Assembly (NCBI GenBank): GCA_003151535.1
Contig: PLXT01000140.1
Span: 1 to 8,313, forward strand
Direction of reading: 5' to 3'
Origin: Methanobacterium sp.
Lineage (GTDB): Archaea > Methanobacteriota > Methanobacteria > Methanobacteriales > Methanobacteriaceae
DNA length: 8,313 nucleotides
Shown piece by piece: positions 6,060 through 8,313 of the stretch. The number at the start of each line of letters is the position of its first letter. The first letter of the stretch is position 1. A program made the translations under genes and the position numbers. The notes below the pieces were generated by a model. That model saw only the letters and a program-made list of their open reading frames with translations. It searched no databases and was not told the origin of the DNA.

Positions 6060-6095
6060 AAAAAATTATATGAAATCATGAACATAAATAAAAGT
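6060..6095. promoter_or_regulatory. Compact divergent promoter region
   Basis: Only 36 bases separate the two divergent starts (18 if ATG at 6078 is used). ATTATATGA (6065-6073) lies about 28 bases before ATG 6096 and suits a leaderless plus-strand transcript. On the minus strand TTTTATTTATG (6093-6083) lies about 28 bases before the ATG at 6059. Neither gene has a Shine-Dalgarno sequence. Confidence 0.45.
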
Positions 6096-6398
6096 ATGAT
6101 AACAGCCGAACTTACAATAATTCCAATTGGGACGTCTAAAACTAGCCTTAGCAAATATATTGCAGCTGCTGTAGCTGCTTTAGATATTGATGGAATTAAA
6201 TATGAATTAACAGGCATGGGTACTCTGTTAGAGTCTAATGATCTAGGAAAAATTTTTTCTGCCATCACAGCAGCTCATGAAGCTGTTTTTAATATAGGCG
6301 CTGAAAGAGTTGCAACAAATATAAAAATAGATGAAAGAAGGGATGAAGAAAGAACAATAGAAGATAAGGTTACTTCAGTAACCCAAAAACTCGAATAA
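6096..6398 (+). CDS. Thiamine-binding family protein (MTH1187/YkoF-like, DUF77)
   Basis: A 100-residue protein of the MTH1187 family (Pfam Thiamine_BP). It shows MITAELTIIPIGT at the N terminus, SLSKYIAAAVAAL (17-29), YELTGMGTLLESNDL (36-50) and AAHEAVFNIGAERVATNIK (59-77), with a charged helical tail. Family members are ferredoxin-like and form tetramers; some bind thiamine or related ligands, but the physiological role in archaea is not settled. ATG at 6096 gives the family's normal length of about 100 aa; the in-frame ATG at 6078 would add MNINKS. There is no ribosome binding site before either start. It is divergent from the sulfurtransferase and convergent with the aminotransferase, only 24 bases from the latter's stop, so it is a single-gene unit. 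Confidence 0.88.
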   Translation: MITAELTIIPIGTSKTSLSKYIAAAVAALDIDGIKYELTGMGTLLESNDLGKIFSAITAAHEAVFNIGAERVATNIKIDERRDEERTIEDKVTSVTQKLE

Positions 6399-6413
6399 TT
6401 TCAATTGAAAAAA
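6399..6413. terminator. Palindrome plus T-run at convergent gene ends
   Basis: A perfect 12-base palindrome, TTTCAATTGAAA (6399-6410), directly follows the stop of the thiamine-binding gene. On the minus strand it is entered through a T6 run (6413-6408) just after the aminotransferase stop. It may help end transcription in both directions, but a 12-base perfect palindrome can form only a weak hairpin. Confidence 0.4.
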
Positions 6414-6422
6414 TTAAATATA

Positions 6423-7514
6423 TTAAAAGCTCTTTGAAGCTTCTTTAAGTGCTGAAACAATTTCTTCCAGTTCGAATTTTTCTAATGATGGATGAACTGG
6501 TAATGAAAGAACTTCTGAAGATGCAGTTTCTGATTCCGGACAAAATACATTAAATCCACGTTCTTGATATATTTTTTGTTTGTATATTGGCTTTGGGTAG
6601 TGTATTCCAGTACCAATACCCCTACTTTTTAAAAATTCCATTAATTTATCCCGATTAGATTCTTCGACCCGGACAGTAAATTGATGAAATACATGCTTTA
6701 CATTAGATGCCACATATGGGGAGTTTATGCCATTAATTTCATCTATGTTTTCTGTTAAATATTTTGCATTCTCAATTCTTTTTTTATTAAATTTTTCGAG
6801 TTTCTTAAGCTGGACTATTCCTATTGCAGCTGCTATGTCAGTCATTCTGAAATTGTATCCTAACACAACATGAATGTAGCGCTCACTTTCACCATGTGCT
6901 CTTAATATCCTGGCTTTTTCTGCCATTTCAGCATTGTCTGTTGTTATGATCCCTCCTTCACTCGTGGTCATATTTTTTGTGGGATAAAAGCTAAAACATC
7001 CCATATCCCCTAGGCTACCAGTCTTTTTCCCGTTGTACGTTGCACCATGCGCTTGTGCCGAGTCTTCAATAACTGTTAGGCCATGATTATTGGCTGTTTT
7101 GTTTATAGGATCCATGTCTGCTGGTTGGCCATAGAGGTGAACTGGCATGATTGCTTTGGTGTTTTCTGTGATTGCTTCTTCTATTTTTGAAGGATCTATG
7201 TTGTATGTTTTTTTGTCTATATCAACAAAAACAGGTTTTGCACCCACATAAAGTATAGAATTTCCAGTAGCTGCGAAACTGAATGGAGTTGTTATAACTT
7301 CGTCGCCAGGGCCAATATCAGTTGCAAGTAATGCTAGATGCAGAGCTGTAGTTCCTGAACTTGATGCTACTGCATGTTTTACTCCAACATATTCGGCAAA
7401 ATTTTCTTCAAATTCTGCTACCCTAGGTCCTTGGGCAATAAATCCCGATCTTAAAACTTTTACTACTTCCTCTACTTCCTCGTCAGATATAATTGGTTTT
7501 GCAATTGGTATCAT
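6423..7514 (-). CDS. DegT/DnrJ/EryC1/StrS family sugar aminotransferase
   Basis: A PLP-dependent aminotransferase of 363 residues that transfers an amino group to a keto sugar nucleotide, as in perosamine or related amino-sugar synthesis. Motifs counted from the preferred ATG: SGFIAQGPRVAEFE (23-36), ASSSGTTALHLAL (50-62, PLP phosphate site), MPVHLYGQPADM (123-134), VIEDSAQAHGA (148-158, Asp151 to the PLP ring nitrogen) and FYPTKNMTTSEGG (176-188, Schiff-base Lys180). Then come GYNFRMTDI (219-227) and the C-terminal GTGIHYPKPIY (301-311). The catalytic set is complete. The frame opens at GTG 7526, but that codon lies inside the ribosome binding site AAGGTGA, so ATG at 7514 is better. No sugar-pathway genes are adjacent, so the exact substrate cannot be told. 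Confidence 0.9.
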   Translation of the reverse strand: MIPIAKPIISDEEVEEVVKVLRSGFIAQGPRVAEFEENFAEYVGVKHAVASSSGTTALHLALLATDIGPGDEVITTPFSFAATGNSILYVGAKPVFVDIDKKTYNIDPSKIEEAITENTKAIMPVHLYGQPADMDPINKTANNHGLTVIEDSAQAHGATYNGKKTGSLGDMGCFSFYPTKNMTTSEGGIITTDNAEMAEKARILRAHGESERYIHVVLGYNFRMTDIAAAIGIVQLKKLEKFNKKRIENAKYLTENIDEINGINSPYVASNVKHVFHQFTVRVEESNRDKLMEFLKSRGIGTGIHYPKPIYKQKIYQERGFNVFCPESETASSEVLSLPVHPSLEKFELEEIVSALKEASKSF

Positions 7515-7522
7515 TTCTTTTG

Positions 7523-7529
7523 TCACCTT
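7523..7529 (-). promoter_or_regulatory. Shine-Dalgarno site that sets the aminotransferase start
   Basis: On the minus strand AAGGTGA lies eight bases before ATG at 7514. The upstream in-frame GTG (7526-7524) is part of this site, so it is unlikely to be the initiator. Confidence 0.6.
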
Positions 7530-7583
7530 AAAATCATATTAAACACTTAAACAAATTTAGCATCATCTCGTCAAAATTCAATC

Positions 7584-7597
7584 ACATATATAAGAAT
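7584..7597 (-). promoter_or_regulatory. Candidate TATA promoter of the aminotransferase gene
   Basis: Read on the minus strand, TTCTTATATATGTG is a good TATA-like box. A transcript starting about 25 bases downstream, near 7562, would have a leader of about 48 bases including the AAGGTGA site. Confidence 0.45.
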
Positions 7598-7728
7598 TTA
7601 ATGGTTTAGATCATGTAATATAAAAGAAATTGATTGATTAATTTTTAAGAACTTAATTAAATTTATAGATTTATTTAATATAAATACTGTTACAATGTTG
7701 GATGATATTGGGAAATGTGAATTTATTC

Positions 7729-7736
7729 AAAAAAAA
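7729..7736 (-). terminator. T8 terminator after the CPBP protease gene
   Basis: On the minus strand a run of eight T residues begins 13 bases after the stop of the membrane protease gene. Oligo-T runs without a hairpin are the usual archaeal terminator, and no gene on this strand continues through it before the aminotransferase promoter. Confidence 0.5.
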
Positions 7737-7748
7737 TGATAATAATTT

Positions 7749-8313
7749 TTACTTGAATATTCTGTATATATTCTCCTTTTTATTCCAGAACAGGATTACA
7801 ATCAATAAAGCTGCCATTGCTATTAGTAATGGGATCCCTGAATATGAATTGGATGATGGTGATGTGAACAACGAGGGTAAATTTCCAAGACCTGAATTTG
7901 GAGAGTTTAAAAATAGTGCAATAAACATGTTATTTGTTATATGGACACCCATAGCGGTTTCTAAACCATTTTCACCAAGGACTATTATTCCAAGCATCAA
8001 CCCTAATATTAAAGCAGATACAACTATCGTTATGCTCATTTCAAGAGTTGTTCCATTATAAAAGTGGACTAAACCAAAAATAAGTGTTGTTAATATTAAT
8101 GGGACAATAGGTTTCTTTGAAAGTAATCCAAATCCTTGCATTAAATATCCTCTAAAAAATATTTCCTCGAATGACGCTTGAAGAGGGAATACCAATATGC
8201 TTATTATTAAAAGGTATATAAATGGTACAAGATTTAAATTAAAGGATAAACTACTATTATCATAGATATAAGATACTAATGTAAAAATTGCGAGTATTCC
8301 TCCCCATAATCCT
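7749..8313 (-). CDS. CPBP-family intramembrane metalloprotease (C-terminal part, runs off right edge)
   Basis: The frame is open to the right edge, so the N-terminal part is missing; 187 codons are visible. It belongs to the CPBP (CAAX protease and bacteriocin-processing, formerly Abi) family of membrane glutamyl proteases. The active-site motifs are present: FEEIFFRGY (the EExxxR motif), FGLVHF (the second motif, His) and GVHITNNMF (the third motif, His and Asn). Several hydrophobic helices surround them, and a last membrane helix (IPLLIAMAALLIVILFW) is followed by a short basic tail. A TTG at 8195 could be mistaken for the start, but it lies just before the EExxxR motif, and a membrane helix is encoded in frame upstream of it. 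Substrates are unknown; family roles include prenyl-protein processing and peptide self-immunity. Confidence 0.85.
   Translation of the reverse strand, partial: GLWGGILAIFTLVSYIYDNSSLSFNLNLVPFIYLLIISILVFPLQASFEEIFFRGYLMQGFGLLSKKPIVPLILTTLIFGLVHFYNGTTLEMSITIVVSALILGLMLGIIVLGENGLETAMGVHITNNMFIALFLNSPNSGLGNLPSLFTSPSSNSYSGIPLLIAMAALLIVILFWNKKENIYRIFK

Noticed and set aside
7702..8061. 119-codon plus-strand open frame
   Set aside because: It is antisense to the CPBP protease, whose active-site motifs prove the other strand is coding.
1..8313. CRISPR array, insertion sequence, tRNA or rRNA
   Set aside because: No regularly spaced repeats, transposase motifs, terminal inverted repeats or GC-rich RNA-gene islands were seen by eye on either strand.

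Overview
The window looks like a chromosomal segment of a methanogenic archaeon of the Methanobacteriales, most likely a mesophilic Methanobacterium-like species. It is strongly AT-rich, promoters look archaeal (TTTATATA-type boxes), and oligo-T tracts follow several genes. The gene set includes a coenzyme M biosynthesis enzyme (ComB), a start that resembles methanogenesis marker protein 7, a DUF1922 protein, an archaeal GTPBP1-like GTPase and a TRAM-domain protein. From memory, the order comB - TraB - DUF1922 - GTPase - PP-loop sulfurtransferase - thiamine-binding protein - DegT aminotransferase matches Methanothermobacter thermautotrophicus around MTH1182-MTH1188. That match was not checked.

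Layout. Positions 1-625 (minus) hold an unrecognised 175-aa protein that overlaps the start of a downstream gene leaving the left edge, probably marker protein 7. A 215-bp divergent promoter region follows. Positions 841-3055 (plus) carry a TRAM-domain protein, comB, and a TraB-family gene. The TraB gene is split by a one-nucleotide frameshift in a run of ten A residues, at the junction between its soluble and membrane domains. Positions 3297-5138 (plus) carry a DUF1922 zinc-ribbon-like protein and a GTPBP1-like translational GTPase, 27 bp apart. Positions 5205-6059 (minus) encode a TtuA/NcsA-type tRNA sulfurtransferase, divergent from a small thiamine-binding-family (DUF77) protein at 6096-6398. 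Positions 6423-7514 (minus) encode a DegT/DnrJ-family sugar aminotransferase. Positions 7749-8313 (minus) encode the C-terminal part of a CPBP membrane protease.

Together: most of this is housekeeping. ComB and probably the left-edge pair relate to coenzyme M and methyl-coenzyme M reductase. The TRAM protein, DUF1922 protein, GTPase and sulfurtransferase point to RNA and translation functions. The aminotransferase suggests nucleotide-sugar or cell-surface polysaccharide synthesis. I see no mobile element, CRISPR array, tRNA or rRNA. The strongest candidate for something new is the TraB frameshift, which could be an assembly error, a broken gene, or a slippery site making soluble and membrane forms. 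Next are the zinc-finger-less sulfurtransferase with its very tight divergent promoter, and the DUF1922-GTPase pairing.
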